Shown here piece after piece: positions 23,843 through 38,800 of a DNA stretch of 64,000 bases. The DNA lies in contig CM046854.1 of NCBI GenBank assembly GCA_025617745.1, forward strand, positions 61,895,606-61,959,605. The letters are read 5' to 3'. The DNA is from Heliocidaris erythrogramma (Eukaryota; Echinodermata; Echinoidea; Camarodonta; Echinometridae). Positions within the stretch are counted from its first letter, which is position 1. Each line of letters opens with the position of its first letter. A program made the translations under genes and the position numbers. The notes beneath the pieces are model-generated. The model ran no database searches. It was not told where the DNA came from and saw only the letters and a list, made by a program, of their open reading frames with translations.

Positions 23843-26800
23843 AATTGGGTTTTTACAGACGTGTATCAAACAGATTATTTTCGTCTGGGGACCGACCTTT
23901 AACGTCACCATTCGAAAGACGTGACTCAGTCTCGAACCTTGGTCCGCTGAATCAGATTATAATATCCATTGTTAGCTGGATTACAGGTGCACGCCACAAC
24001 GCCCAGTAGATGTACCAATAACGTTCTTTAACAAAATAAATTACGTGATTTTTGTCCAGTCGAAAGAAAATGTTACAAAATTGTTGCTATTACTTACTTA
24101 AAGAGAAGTTTGAGTCTGGAAGAACATCATAGTAGAAAATTTCCCCGAAAAAGAATGGTCTTTAATTACCCTCATATTAAAAATAAGAGAAATAGCTTAG
24201 TGCTCGAGCCGAACATTTATGCCACATGTGTGTGCAGTCCCATATGCATTCCTGTGTGCAGTGCATGTGCTTTTCAGCGAGATTGGGTCAATATTCTTAT
24301 CATTTTGATGATTTCAAAACTACAAAGTAAACACCAAATCTTGTATGTAGACGTGATCAACCTTTCCAAATTGTTTTGAGATAGATTCTTTTACAATGTT
24401 ATTGCATGACCAAAATTCAGCTTTATCTTTAAAAGCAAATTCTAATCCTTTTTCACATCCGCACAGGCTTTCCAACCATAATTCTTTTTTAATTAATCGC
24501 ATACTCACACAACGTCAAAATTTATGGCTGTAAAAGGGATGAAGTACATGTACCTATAAAAATGATATCTGTCCTTTCAGAATTTGGGTCCAAATTTTTG
24601 TTCATGGAAGCTCGAATTCATGTCTGTTGCAAGACGTTTGAACCAGCATACTATACACTGGGCACCAAGTGTTCATATGCTTGCGCTGCATCTCCCAGCA
24701 AACAGTTAAAATGGTTGTTGCAAGATTCAAAAAGCATTTATTCGCTTGAAATCCAAATTCTGATCAAAATGTCAAATTATATTTTGTTTCATTTGTAAAA
24801 TATCTTTTCAGCATCCATACCAGATGAAGAAACCTCTAGTTCATTATTCTATGCCTTAATTTCTAATGGAAATGAGTAATAGTCTGATCTTTTCTCTCCA
24901 AATTTGAAGGCAATTCTTAGCCAAAGTTTTGTATTGATTCATATATGTGACCAACATTTTTGTTTTTTTTCCTGAAGAAACCTAGCATTAGCAGTGGCAA
25001 GAAAAGGGTATTAAAATTGAAATCCATGGAAATTAATAACTTCAAAACATATCCGGAGGCAAAGTTTTTATATGACAAGACAAGTCGCTTTACTACAAGG
25101 CCTGCAAAATGTAATATTTAGTAACTTTCCTTTATACCGATGCAGGGTATTTAAGTGAACCTCACATGCTCGAGACGTTGATTATTCTGTTTTTTATCTG
25201 ATGCATTTATCTGAATTATTTAAGCACTTACTATTTACTACACTCAAAACAATTACATGTACACACATGCAACACAAAGAAATACAACTTAATATTTTCC
25301 CTGGGTGAAATTGTGCATGTGCCATACAAATGGCTGTTTTTCTATCATTTCATTTGTATTTGCTTTATTTTCATTTGCTCTCTTCCCATTCCATAAACAG
25401 GACCAATCACCCCTCCTCCAACGAAGGGTATGTCCATCTTTTCTTCAGTTCTATCATTTCATTCATTTATTCTCATTATGAAACAAAAAAATTGTGTGCT
25501 TTATTATTCACACACAAATGCTTATTTTCAGTTTCTGCCAAATTATACTAAATTCATAAGTTAGTTAGTTTCAAATATAGAAATAGATGTTATTAAGCAA
25601 TTTAATCATCTCGTTGTTTTTCGCTTTTATTGGATTTTATTTGACTTCAATTATTTCTTCATGGGAATATAGGTTCCCTATCATTGGTTTTTCCTGTCAA
25701 TCTCCCCTCACACACAGTAGTTAATGCTAAAATAATTGGGATAGAGCTCATCAACATGAAATCACATGATACGACCTTACACAGAGAATCATACTGGATT
25801 AACAAACTAAAGACACTCCACCAACATGGCATCCATGCAGATCCAAAAATAATTGTCGATCGATAAAAAGCCATATAAGAGGGCATCCATATTTATAAAC
25901 ACACTCTCCGCCTACCACAGTTTATTACCATAGTTTCTTGTATGTATTAGTTCCATTGGTGATTCATTTCTGTTTTGAAATACCCTTTATTATGTGTTAA
26001 GCTTTTATTGGGTATCTTTTGTAATACTCCTATATGCTTTTCACACTTACATTTCTTAACCCCGGACTATCGTTTTGGCTTTTCACACTTGCGCTTGCTT
26101 AACCCACAGAACTCCTAAAGACGTAGAAGGCTCATACCCATTCACAACGCACAGATCGCGGTATCGCCGTAATACCCGGTGTAGGATTCGCTCGAGTGCA
26201 CACGCCGCCATATTGCTTAGTCCTCGATCTTTTCAACTACCCACCAGATCGTGTGCTTCTCAATGCCTATTTATATTATATCGGATCTTCTTTCTCGAAA
26301 TAAAGGGTCTGTGCCTTCATCACTTGAAATTTTGAAGTTTGCTTTTCCACTGAAGTTCAGCTGCTCTTTCATACATAAGTAACGTCAACTAATACCATGT
26401 GCATTTTAGGGGGGGGGGGGGGGGGGGTCTCTCCGGGACACAAAGGTTAAAATTGTATTCTCTCAAATTCAAGATAATATCAAACAGTTGTTTTTTCTAT
26501 CACTATTATCATTTTAGTTCCCTTTCAAGAAAGCAGCCCGAGTTCGTTTGTTCACCTTCATCCTTCTTGACACCCCCTCGGAAAAAGCAACCAAAAATAT
26601 ACTTGCCTTTTTGGTACCACGTACATGACTTGTAAAACGTTATACTTTTTGTACAGTTTCATCTGATATAAAAAGGCCAACAACTTTGGTTTTTTTTCGC
26701 ACTGTTTTATTTCTGCATTTTTCATAAGTACAAAGTAAAGTATATTCAGAATCATAATAGCATAATATACATAATCTACCTAATAAACACAATATAATTA

Positions 26801-29800
26801 CTTTTGACAAACATAAAAATCTACTTGATCGTTTAACAAAATAAGATATAAATATAATAACAAGAATAGTGGGGCGATTCTACGCTAAGGAAAGTGAAAT
26901 GATGCAGGAGACCGACATCGTAAGCATAAGCTTGAGATGATGACGGGGGGGGGGGGGGGGGGGGGTAAGTCTGTAGCCCTCCTCCCACTTTCTGAGTAGA
27001 CGCACTGCTTAGCCGCCGCTTGAATCAATTTTTATTCAACTGTTTTTTTTTTAACTTTGAAGAAACGTATTTTTACAAGCCAGGCTCAAGATTCAAGTTT
27101 TATTGTATTTTTTCTTTAGTTCATGCCCCTTCACTATATGAGTGTCAAGATAAAATCCAGCAGATTTTGAGTGTGTCTAATCGATATTAAGAAACAGATG
27201 AATACGATGATGTGCTTATTGTTTACAGTCAGAATTCACTGCTCCCGGATCATCTCAATTAAAGTTGCTCCTTACCATCCATGGAATATCATTTGACAAT
27301 GTTTGTAATTTCTATAATTGAGTAACATACATGGGGGAAAAATCATTAATATCCATGACTATGCTGTTTGTTTTACATGTATAATAATCAAAGATAGATG
27401 TATCTGCAACTGTGCAAATAACTTTGGCATAAAACTCGGGACATTGGCACATGCAGCAAAGGCATCAAAAGCATAATCATCATAGCATTGGCGGATCCGG
27501 GAGGGGGGCACTTCCCGCCCGTGCCCCCCCCCTTTGGAAGAAAAGTATGCATTTTGACCATAGATGATCCCTTTTGTGGATTGTGTCCCCCCCCTTTTAG
27601 AATGAAAACTTTTTTTTTTTTTTTTTTTTTTGCTTCTCAGAGAATTATGGAGGGAAACTGGACCCCTATACCCCCCACTGATTTTGGAGGTCTGGCGTTT
27701 TTTTTTTGTCGAATTAGAATTGTAATGACTTTATTTTTGTCAAATTAGAATTTTAATGATTAATGATTAAGTTATAGTCCTCTCCGAAAGCTACCTTTTG
27801 TTTCCAATTTGGCAGTCGTGACTTGTGACACTTCGTTGGACTTGATGTATTTTTAATGTGATTTAGAATGACAACCTTCAACAAAACACACATGTCTGGA
27901 TTATAACAGTGATCTGTGAAGACAAATAATTTTCTTGAGGGCTATATATTGCAACGTACTGAAATGAGCACACCTCATATCGAACTCTTTATACAAGCAT
28001 GAAGTCTTGCATCAGGATATGAATACAATAACATAAATTTGCCAGAACCATGAGAATCATTTCAGTGATCAAAGTTGTTTGAAATGGTAAGTAAATGTAG
28101 TGCAGTAAAATTATCAAAATGAGCAACAACTTGAGAATGGATGATGACTTCATTTCTATAATAACAAATAAGCATGAAAATGCCCAAAGCAACATTTGAT
28201 AACACTGGCAATAATATATTTCATGTATTTCGAGAGAAACTTCCCTCTCTTTTTGTCTTGGTTCATTTGGATACTAGCATTAACAAAATCTAGCAATTTC
28301 AGTAAGATTTCATATACCGGTAAATCTAGTGTTGATCAAACGTGTACTGAATGAATGCCGTTGACGCGACGAGCTTCATGAATCCGGAGCTGGAGAGCGA
28401 AGGACTAACCAACATGGCGGATATCATGTGATCACGTACGAACAATGCCTACAATTTCGCACCCGGACGAGCCTTCTACGTCTTTAGGAGTTCTGTGGCT
28501 TAACCCCGGACTATCCGATAGCTCATGAATATTGATATCTTCACTATCGCGCATGCCCCGTAAAATACTAGTCGTGAAGATCGAGCATGTACTACATGTA
28601 CATGTACATGAACTTGCAACGCATGAAACCGAGGTAAACAATTTCGTGCGTTTTAGGTGAACTTTCGCACCCGGAGGCGTTCTAAGGAAATGCATATTTA
28701 TGAGCACATTGTCTGTGATGACCGGCATGTGCGGTCCCTAGCCCCACCAATCTCCCGGGGTTAAGCGAAATTTTGCAAGTGTGAAAAGCATACTAAACTG
28801 TTTACCCCCAAATATTTTGGGTTGGAGATTTTTTGTTCTTGATAAAGTACAAACTAGCTGTACACAATTGTCACTTATAAGTACAACTACAAAACCCATA
28901 AATTATGTAATATAAATGATGTGAGAATTTGTGCAACGTTGCCTACTGGAACCGGGTGTTCCTGTATTAAACGTATGGAGAAAATGAAAATTCAGTGGTC
29001 AATGGGTTATGGTACTTTTTAGCATGAGAAGATAATTATTTGTATGGCTATTATGTTGTCATGAGGCTTATACTCCAATCACACCTCCAAACTGACTCCA
29101 AATCGACCTCAAAGCATTCGAATTTTGATCATACATGATCGGTCGGTGATGGTTTCGTCGGTGTGATTGGGATATTAGGAAAATATTTCAGAAGTACTTC
29201 TCCATACTATTAAGCAATTCAAATTTCATTCTCAAAAAATATAAAAACTCCAAAAATTTAAAAGGAAATTAGTTTTAAAATAAATTGAGCATCCCCCTTC
29301 CCACAAAAAAGAAGAAAAGAATGAGGGGAGGAAAATCCTGGATCTACACAAAGAGAATACTAAAACTTCTGAAAATTTACCTATGAGGGGTAAGACTTAT
29401 AAAAACACATACAGGTTGCTTGCACTTGTTAATTCAACTCACACTGACATTCGCAACCTACCAGTTACCCATGTATACACCTGGCTGGTGTGAAACAATG
29501 AATATAAAATGGCTTGCTGAAAGACATGCATAATGTTCATCCGAAGCCAAGACTTGAACCACTGACATTCACAATGGCAGTCAAGTATTTAAATATTTGA
29601 ATTGGACGACTCCATCAGATATCCTGGTAAACCCCCCTAGACTGGTCTAGTAGGCTAACAGCCCATAATACTGACAGCTCATGAGACTGACAGCTAATGA
29701 TACAGAAAATGTTGGTCTAGTGAACCCTTAGAAAAGTTAGAAGACCGTCATCCTGGTCTCATGCGCTTTCGGTCTTGTTGGCCTTCAGTCTCTTGAACCT

Positions 29801-32800
29801 TGTGATAACTTTTCAGAAGACCCACAAGGCCGACTTCATCAGTTTTGTGGGCTTCGATCTGAAAGGCTGTAGCTTAACATTCAGTGCTTTATACAATGTA
29901 GTAAATAAAGCACAAAAAACATAGCCTGAGCACACATACACATGTGTAATTTCTTGGTACTACAAAAATTTAAATATGTCACGAAAAAGAGACATGATAA
30001 CGAAGCTTTTCGACCTGCACTCATCAGGTTATCACGCAGGTATATAACAAATTACTTGAAGCTCAGCGCATTAATTTTACGCTTTCTGGAAGCCGCCTAC
30101 ATTCAATTGCACGAACCCCTTCTGTGCAGACAAAAGGAGTTCGTCCAAGCTTTGCGATTGTTCTGAAATTACGGCGTCTGGGTTGCGTCCGGGTTCATCG
30201 AGTATAATATAGTTGATTTCAAGTAATTTGTTATATACCTGCGTGATAACCTAATGAGTGCAGGTCGAAAAGCTTCGTTATCATGTCTCTTTTTCGGACA
30301 TACACATGTAGCAATACATATTTCTTGGATGAGATTGTGCATGTGTCGTACAAAGGCTATTTTTCTAACATCCCCTTTTAATTTGTTTTATTTTCTTTTT
30401 GCTCTCTTCCCATTTTCAAACAGGAACAACCAACCTTCCTCCAACAACTGGTATGTCCATCTTTTTCTTCAGTTCTATCATTTAATTCATTTATTTTCAT
30501 TATAAAACAAACATTTGTGTGCAGTACTATTATCCAGACAATGCTTGCTTTCAGTTTCTGCCAAATTATACCAAATTTATTATAGAAGGTGATGTTATCA
30601 AACGATTCAATTATTTTTTTTTTCTTTCTTCGTTTATATATGATTTTAGTTGATTTACATTATCATGGAAAAAGTTAAGCGTGTCAAACGTGTACTTCTG
30701 TGTCGTAGTTATATGTTTTCTCTGTTTCATTGATATTTCTTTGTCACCTTCTTTGAGTACATAATTATGCCCACCCTGTTCATATGCAAACACTCATATG
30801 GGAACTCCTTCCGATAATGTATGGTATTTTGGTTTATTTGGTCCAATCATCATATGGTCTAACATCATTCAGTCTAATATCAGTTGGTCCAATAATTATA
30901 CATTCCGTCCAATCAGCATATCGTCCAACCAACGATTCGTCCAATAAGCGGTAGGGTCAATATCCATTTCGTTTGCAACCATTTGATCTAATAGCCATTT
31001 GGTATAATAACCCTTTTTAGCCAGTTGGTCCAAATACCATTATCAATTGGCCCAATTGCCATTTGGTCTAACTATCAAATGTGACCCTCCACCACAAAAC
31101 GACCAATAAGTCGGAAATTTGGGTTTTTAAATTTCAGCAGAGTTTGAAAGCTTAGATTCTTAGCTTTAAAATGATATATAACTTGTCTTGCATAGACTAA
31201 GCAAACCCTTATAGATTACAGTGAGAATGTCAGAGTGTCAGACAGGCTAATGACCAAAACAATAGAGAAAACGGGCTCTATAGAAGAGTGACCATTTAAC
31301 AGCGCCTAATCTGTGTCCCATTGTTTGTCGCACAAAAGGTTGAGTCAAAACTCCAAAGCCTACACTGTGAAGTACTCATTGGATTGGGTTGAAACTTTCC
31401 ATACCATTAGAATAGATATATTTCTTTCTTTCTGTAGATTTTGAATATCAGACAGTGCATAGTTTTTGAGCTATACCAGAAAAGTGATGTGAAGTACGAT
31501 CCCAGCAAGCTGACTCACAAAGTTTGAATATCCAAGAAAAAATGGTCATTTTGAATGAGAGTAAAAACATATTTCAACATGGTATTTTACCCCGAAATTT
31601 TTTTAGATGGTAGATTAATAAATTAACTTTCAGAAAATACCAAAAACTTGAAATAGAAATTTCCACCCCAAACAACCTTTTTTAGCTGTTTACTCTAAAA
31701 CTCCCATTGCGACTTATTGGTCGTTTTGTGGTGGAGGGTCACAAATGGTCTAAACCCTATTATTCCAATACCCGTTAGTCCATCACTCATTTGGTCCATA
31801 TTACACTTGGTCTAACATCAGTTTGTCTAATGTCATTTCATCTACGCCCATTTCGTCTAATAACCACTTGGTCTAATTAACATTTTTTTTTCTAATTATC
31901 ACTTGGTGCAATGACCGTTTGGTCTAATACCGTTTGGTCTAATTATCAGTTGGTCTAATAACCAATTGGTCTAATATGCACGCGGCTAAATCTAGCCACC
32001 TATGCCCCTAGGATGTCCATATGTGCTGCATTGTTTTCAATTTTAGATCCAGATTCTGTGAAACAATCAGTTTTGGATTCTGCAGTGAATTTGTATATAT
32101 ATCTAGACGTGGAAAATAATGCCTTTCCTACCGTAGTTATTAGAACATTTTAATGGTAATAATAGTTATCATTATTTTTAATGACAATGCTTATATCATT
32201 ATCAATTTAAAAAAAAATATTATAGTGTAGCCTTTGTATCATTTCATTAATCACAAAAATATTTTTTACTATTTTATCTTTAGGTTATAATTACCATTAT
32301 TATTCAATAGGCCTTATAGTCTATGGGCCAACGTAGACCCCCTCCCCCCCCCCCCTTAGCCACAATTTTTTGTGATGTTTTCCTGGTAGCTAGGACCCTA
32401 GGCTATCAGAATCTGCCTGTTTGCCAAAGAGTTAGTGGTGGGTGTGGCCACCAGGGCCGTTACCGTTTAGGAATGAAGTTTGCATGATAGCTGATATCCT
32501 GACCCCTGAAATCATTAACCCCTCCTCCTCCCCCTCCCTTCTTCATTTTCACTATGAAAATTAAAATTTCATTCATGGTCGAGTACTGTTACCTGTACTT
32601 GCTCGTCATATTTTCAAACTTTATTAAATCTTAATTGAGAAGAAATATCATTTGTTTTACCCTTAATATACGACACCGTAAATGTTCACGTATGTGTTCA
32701 AACAGTGCCAGAACCAATTACAACAAGAAGAACTAATCCAGACCAGCCAGGTGAGGGTATTTCTTTAATTTTTAAGAGCAATTTATCAATTTTTCCTTTC

Positions 32801-35800
32801 GAATGAATTGATATTTGACATATTTTGTGTCTGACATCAAGAATTTTACTCACTTTCTCACTGATCATTTTTTGAATATGCTAAATTACTCTTCAACCAA
32901 GTGACTCAGAAGAGGGACCAAAATGTTTAATTTGAACACAAAACTGTATAAATAGGTCTTTGAAAAATGTTCTAGGTGAGGTCGAAGCCAAGAAAAATTA
33001 ATATAAAATGGTAGCTCCAGTGCGAAAATTTTGTTAAATAAAAGTGCCATCAGTTTTTATCTGAAATGTAATCCATAAATTAAGCATGAAGTCTCAAAAT
33101 ATATTTCTAAATAATAGGATAAATTATGAAATTAATTTTTAAAAAAGGAAAGGAAAACACTGCGAATTAATTGCCTGTTCGGAATTCTATCAATAAATTT
33201 GTAATGAGGGTCCTGAACATTGCAAGCTAGAGCCACAATGCACTGCTAAGAAAGCATTAACTCATCAATAAGCCCTAAATATGCTGTCACTCATTTTAAG
33301 GTTTCATAACATCCTAACTTTTAGGTTAATTTAGTTTTTACATGCGGATATTTGATTGCACTAATTAATACCTGCATGTATTTGGACTGCTAGTAGGGGT
33401 TAACATCTAGAGCTTACTTCCTTTGATACTATGAAAAGAGAAATGCCATCATTTCAACATTCATGTTTATTCTTTTGGAAAAACAATATATACATCACAC
33501 TCAAATTGACTGAGGCAGCTGCTATTATTTTGAATACCTTCAAGAGAGAGAAAAAAACTTTTTAATTTACAACGACATAATATCGAGTCAACGTTCATAC
33601 TGTGCACATCATGTGCACAGTGATCTATCATGACTAAATCTATCATGACCAAAGCGAACGAAGTCAGTCATCAGCTTCTGACTTCTACATTGTACCATGC
33701 AATCATTGTGATATAATGCTTCAATGATGTAGACAAGTACATGCAGACAAGCACCTCCTCGTTTGGCCTTCCTTCACTTACATTAATGATTAATATGACA
33801 AAAGGAGCATAACCACTTTGGTACAAAGTTCATTGCCGCGACCAGCTATCACTGTTATTGATATGAATTTACCTTGCACAGGTTTAGTATAGTGTGTGTA
33901 TATTAGCTGATCTAGTGGACTCACTTGTTATCCCCCCCCCCCTTGTTTCCTTGTGCTTGACATTTTGAAAACAAAAAAAATGACTTCATACAAATAATAA
34001 ATCAAGCAGTGTTGTTTATACAGGAAATGAAAAATCCAGCTTATATAAAAGTTAAGATAATGCATGGCCAATCTTCTTCAAATTATTTTTGAGAAGAAGT
34101 AGATCCATAGGCATATTTCATTTCAATTATCTCACTACTGACATATTTTGCATGGTTAATTTCAGACATTTAGGGAGTACCATGTATGTGCTATAAATTA
34201 CAGTGTTTTAATTGACACATGATTATTTTCTTTTTTTAATACCGGTAAGAGAAATAATGATTAATTTCGTTTCATCATTATGTGTCTGGAAATTTGCTTT
34301 CTACAGCATTACAAACAACAACAACAAAATCAACAACAAACAATCAGCAATGAGCTGTGTTTAAGTAGGGATAACTCTCTTTTTAGAGAGTTTGATGTTT
34401 TTTTTCAGGCCCAGTATAAAAATGAAAGTTCAACTTCTGGAATACACTTCTTGTAGACTGTAGAATTCATTCCAAATGCATTTTATAATACAATTCATAA
34501 CCAAGAGTTTAGCGCAAGTTTTTTTTTTTTGAAGTTTAGTTAAGACGAGCTTCCAAGACGCAAATGAGACGGATATATTGAAAAAAATAGTCCGATGTGT
34601 ATTTCCACTCATTGTAAAGGAGAAGTTCTCTACATAATACAGAAAGTAATCTCTATAGCATAATATGGCTAACAACACTGGTCAGTGATCATACAAAATG
34701 TGGAGTCCATCAAGAAAGGTGTTTAGTAACTGTATGCACAAAACCAATGAAAACCTTTCACTACACTTCATCATCATCAGTGATTCTAAAGGTAGTCCAA
34801 CACCGGTAACACATCCCGATTATCTGCACTTCCTTATTTCATTGTGCTTTCATCAATATTCATTGCCTTAGGGACATATTTCCTCAGAGACTAACTGAGT
34901 TATGAAAATTACGGGAAAATGGTGAACCCTTATGATACATCTGCCGAGTTTTTCAAGTTAGATACTGTATTATTAAATTTACGTGCTTTTTTCAAAGTAA
35001 AAAACTTCTATTCTCATTGTTTTCTTTGGACGTGCACTCAAGAAATGTTTATGCCACACGCTATTGAAATGAACTAAATGTCTGATTCGTATACAAATTC
35101 ATACTTGTCACAATTTCAACAACCGTCTAATGTAACCCTTCTTTGAAGTGAAACTAAATGCAGTTTGCATTACTTATTTACTTTAATTGTAGGATAATTA
35201 TCTATGAGACATAAACATCAAATAGAACTTATTATTTTATTTGGAAGGAATCCCAAATGAATTTTCACATGTTTATACTTGTTTGTAACAGTACTGTATA
35301 AACACAAGTGTTGTCAGTAAATGCACAATTCTAAGCAGCCTTTATGCCCCATAAACTCCTGAAAGCAGTACACACTAAAGAGTCCAAAGGTATATTACAT
35401 CACGGTTGAATAGTTAAAACATAAAGGTGAGAATGCACGGTATATTTATTCTACTACTTTGTGCATTTTGGCAGTTTGCCACGGTAATATTTGAACTAGT
35501 GCACAGTATTCACATTCGGAGAGACAAACACAAAAGGGAATTTCCCGTTCTATTTCACAAAATAGTTCATTCAACTTATACTGGGTGCATTATGATTTAA
35601 AATACCAAACGAATATCCTTGATGGTTTAATATAAAATGATATTTCCTTATTCACAGGACAATATATTCTATTCCAAGGACAGTTCTTGAAATTTCGCAC
35701 AAAACTATACTGTAATCGAAAATAGTTGGCCTATTGAACGTAGTATAGTTTAGATTTGTCATTCAAGACGCTTTCGTGGTTTTTCTCAGAGCCTATAAAA

Positions 35801-38800
35801 TAAATATATACATATATGGGTTTGTAGGTTTTTCCGCCACCACTTATGGCAGTTCAGTCAAATTAGAACTCTTAACAAGCTAGTTATCAATATCAAGAAT
35901 GTTTCGTGAAGTTCACTGCAATATAATATATCTACTAATCCTTGCTATTCAGAACCCGTACAATGTACATGTCTGAGTTCTGGAGCCTCTGCAGGCATCG
36001 CAGTCTTAGCAGTCCTCTTAGTGGTGTCTATCATCATCAATGTCATTCAATTCATCGTGTGGAGGAGACATGAAACCAAACCAGGTGACTGTGTTAATTA
36101 AATCTAATCAAGTAATTAAAGATGGAATCAATAAGAAGGCAGGCTACTGAGAAAAATAATTAATATAGACGTTTGATACCGACATGTAAAATGAATATTT
36201 CATCAAAGATGTTAGCATGAAGACAATATAATATAATTAATAATAGAGGATGATCCAGGCACTGAATAGTACCTCATTTTCAGGCCATTTTACAACCCCG
36301 ATTTGAAATTAAACCCTAAAAGCTATTAACTGAATGGCAAGGAAGTTAGTAATAAGTGAAATTGGACACGTCGATTGGTAATTGCCATAATAAAGGCAAA
36401 AACCCCACAAAAATCCATGTAGGAAAAAGAAGATCGAAGCATTTACCTCTAAAACAAACCCTTCACAATACAATGGAGAATGGTACTAGAAAGTAACCTG
36501 TATTCTGTAATGTTTTCATTTTTCTGTTTAGTTCCTCCCTTCCTATAGATTTCTTTTCCTTCCTTTCTTTAATTCATCCTTTCTCCCTTCTACTATTATT
36601 TTCTTCTACATGTCTGTAAATTATTTATTAACTGGGGCCTATCCACAACAAGCCTAGCTTTACTTTAGCCCCCTCCACTGTATATACACGTACGTAAATA
36701 TTTTTATTTTCAAATTCTTTCATTAATGTGACATATCTGTTCTTGAATTATGTGGTCGATTTCTATTATTGCAGAATGTTTTCCAAAATGTATGATTTGT
36801 ATTTTGATTGATTTGTTTGGAAATAAAACTAAACCAAAACTGAAATTGAAACTGAATCTAATGTGGTGTGGACTAGAAAGTGACCTTGCACATGATTTAT
36901 AAACATCTATATTCCAGGATTTGTATCATGAATATATAATTAGCTTTTAATGTAATAGATAACATAAGAATGTAACGAAATATTGCATATCAAAGAAATA
37001 CAGTCTAATTTCCATAAGTCTGGATTATTTCCGAATATTTTTGTTCACAAAAGTGAATAGAAATGGAATAATTTTATATGAATATATTTGCCAAGTAATA
37101 CATGTCAAGCAAAACATGCATAAGAAGTGTATTAACAATGCCCCCCCCCCACGAATCCTCGCCTGATTATCTCATGCAAACTGACAACCCCCCCCCTCCC
37201 TCCTTCCAAGTTTATAGGTTATCATATAAAGCTATATTCGTAATTTATGTTTGTACAGGATATTCACCCTTCACTGATTTATTGTCATTGGAAGTTGATG
37301 TGACTATTTTTCCTGCCAATAATATTCGTGTGAAATGACTGCCCTGAATGCTAAATACAGTGTTTTTGCCGAGTCATTTCCTCAGTGCTTTCCTTAATGG
37401 ATTTACTCATCCTACGTCAATACCTCAGGATAGAGACGTATATTCTTAAGGCTACATCCTACTTCCTAATAAACGTACTTATAAATCAATGCACCTTCGA
37501 GCTTATAAATGATATCAAAATTTCTGTATTTGCTTTTGCAGGTTTCGAAGAGTCACAGAAAACCGTCTCCCGGTTAGTATATTTTGGCAATTTGAAAAAT
37601 TGAACAGAAAAAAGATATCACGCACACACACACACACACACACACACGTAAATAAATGAATACTTTAAATGAATTTTGCAGGGTAAAAATGTGAGAAATT
37701 GGCAACAGTGAGTACACATCAAGACAGTTTATGCATTATCTAAATGTATGTTATTAAACATGTTAAAAAGGTAACTTAATCTCCAGCAGGAATCTGTGCC
37801 GATATACCAAGATATAAATGAAGTTTTTGTGTAATATCATTGTATTCATTCATGGTATTAAGCAGGACATTAACAAGGTGATGTAAAATCAATTTGAATG
37901 TGCACAGTGAAGACATAATTTTTCCACGTCATAATAGCCATACAACCCTGACACATAATTACTCATGTCTTCTGACATGAGTATTATGAATTTAGTTCAA
38001 ATTCTACTTGTTAAAAGTTGATCTGGATATCAAAGAAATGCAGAATGGCGCATTTCATTATCCCACGGAGGCGAGCGTGTTTTGTAATTTTGGGGTTTTT
38101 CTCAATCACATTGTCTGTGTAAATGCATTCTGATCTAAAATTACTCTTTAACCCCTGATCAACAAATAATATCTCCTTGAAAATGACAGTTTAATTGAAA
38201 GGAGTTCCTGTTTGAATACATATTCATTATGTTTTAAGTATGTCCGATTAGTTGATGTCTCTAACGCATTTCTTAATTGTCACTATGAAACGCCAGAGAA
38301 AATTAAGGAACACTGTCATCTATCAAAAGAAGAAACTAAAGTTACCTGATTTATAAATGACTTATACATGAACATTTTTTTCACAGTGAAGGGAGAAATG
38401 TATTCCATGAGGCGAATGACAACATGGCGTATGAGATGGTTCAGAGTGGAGATAGAGGTAAGAAAATGTCGGTGCAAAATCAGTCAAAAGTTAAAAAAAA
38501 ATAAAATAAAGAGAGAGAAAAAAGGACATCATTAAATACGAGGAGAAACAAATAAAATGAAATATCATTCCCAACATGATAGGTAGAGATAGTTATGTCC
38601 CAATTTTGCCTACTTACGGTTCGACAAATGGACCCAGCAAACAAATATAACACACAAATTGCTTATTATTTGTTGAAACACTAAAAACGATAAGAAGTTT
38701 TGCTTATATTTTCAGTTGCCATGATTACATATTGTAAAAACATGTAAGATATATAGCTAGGAAATTTTAAGTGACCATAGCTATAATCTCCTGCGGGGGA

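Noticed and set aside
24562..24798. 78-codon frame as a further Ig exon
   Set aside because: It has several Cys and one Trp but not in Ig order, and no donor in phase 1 was found.
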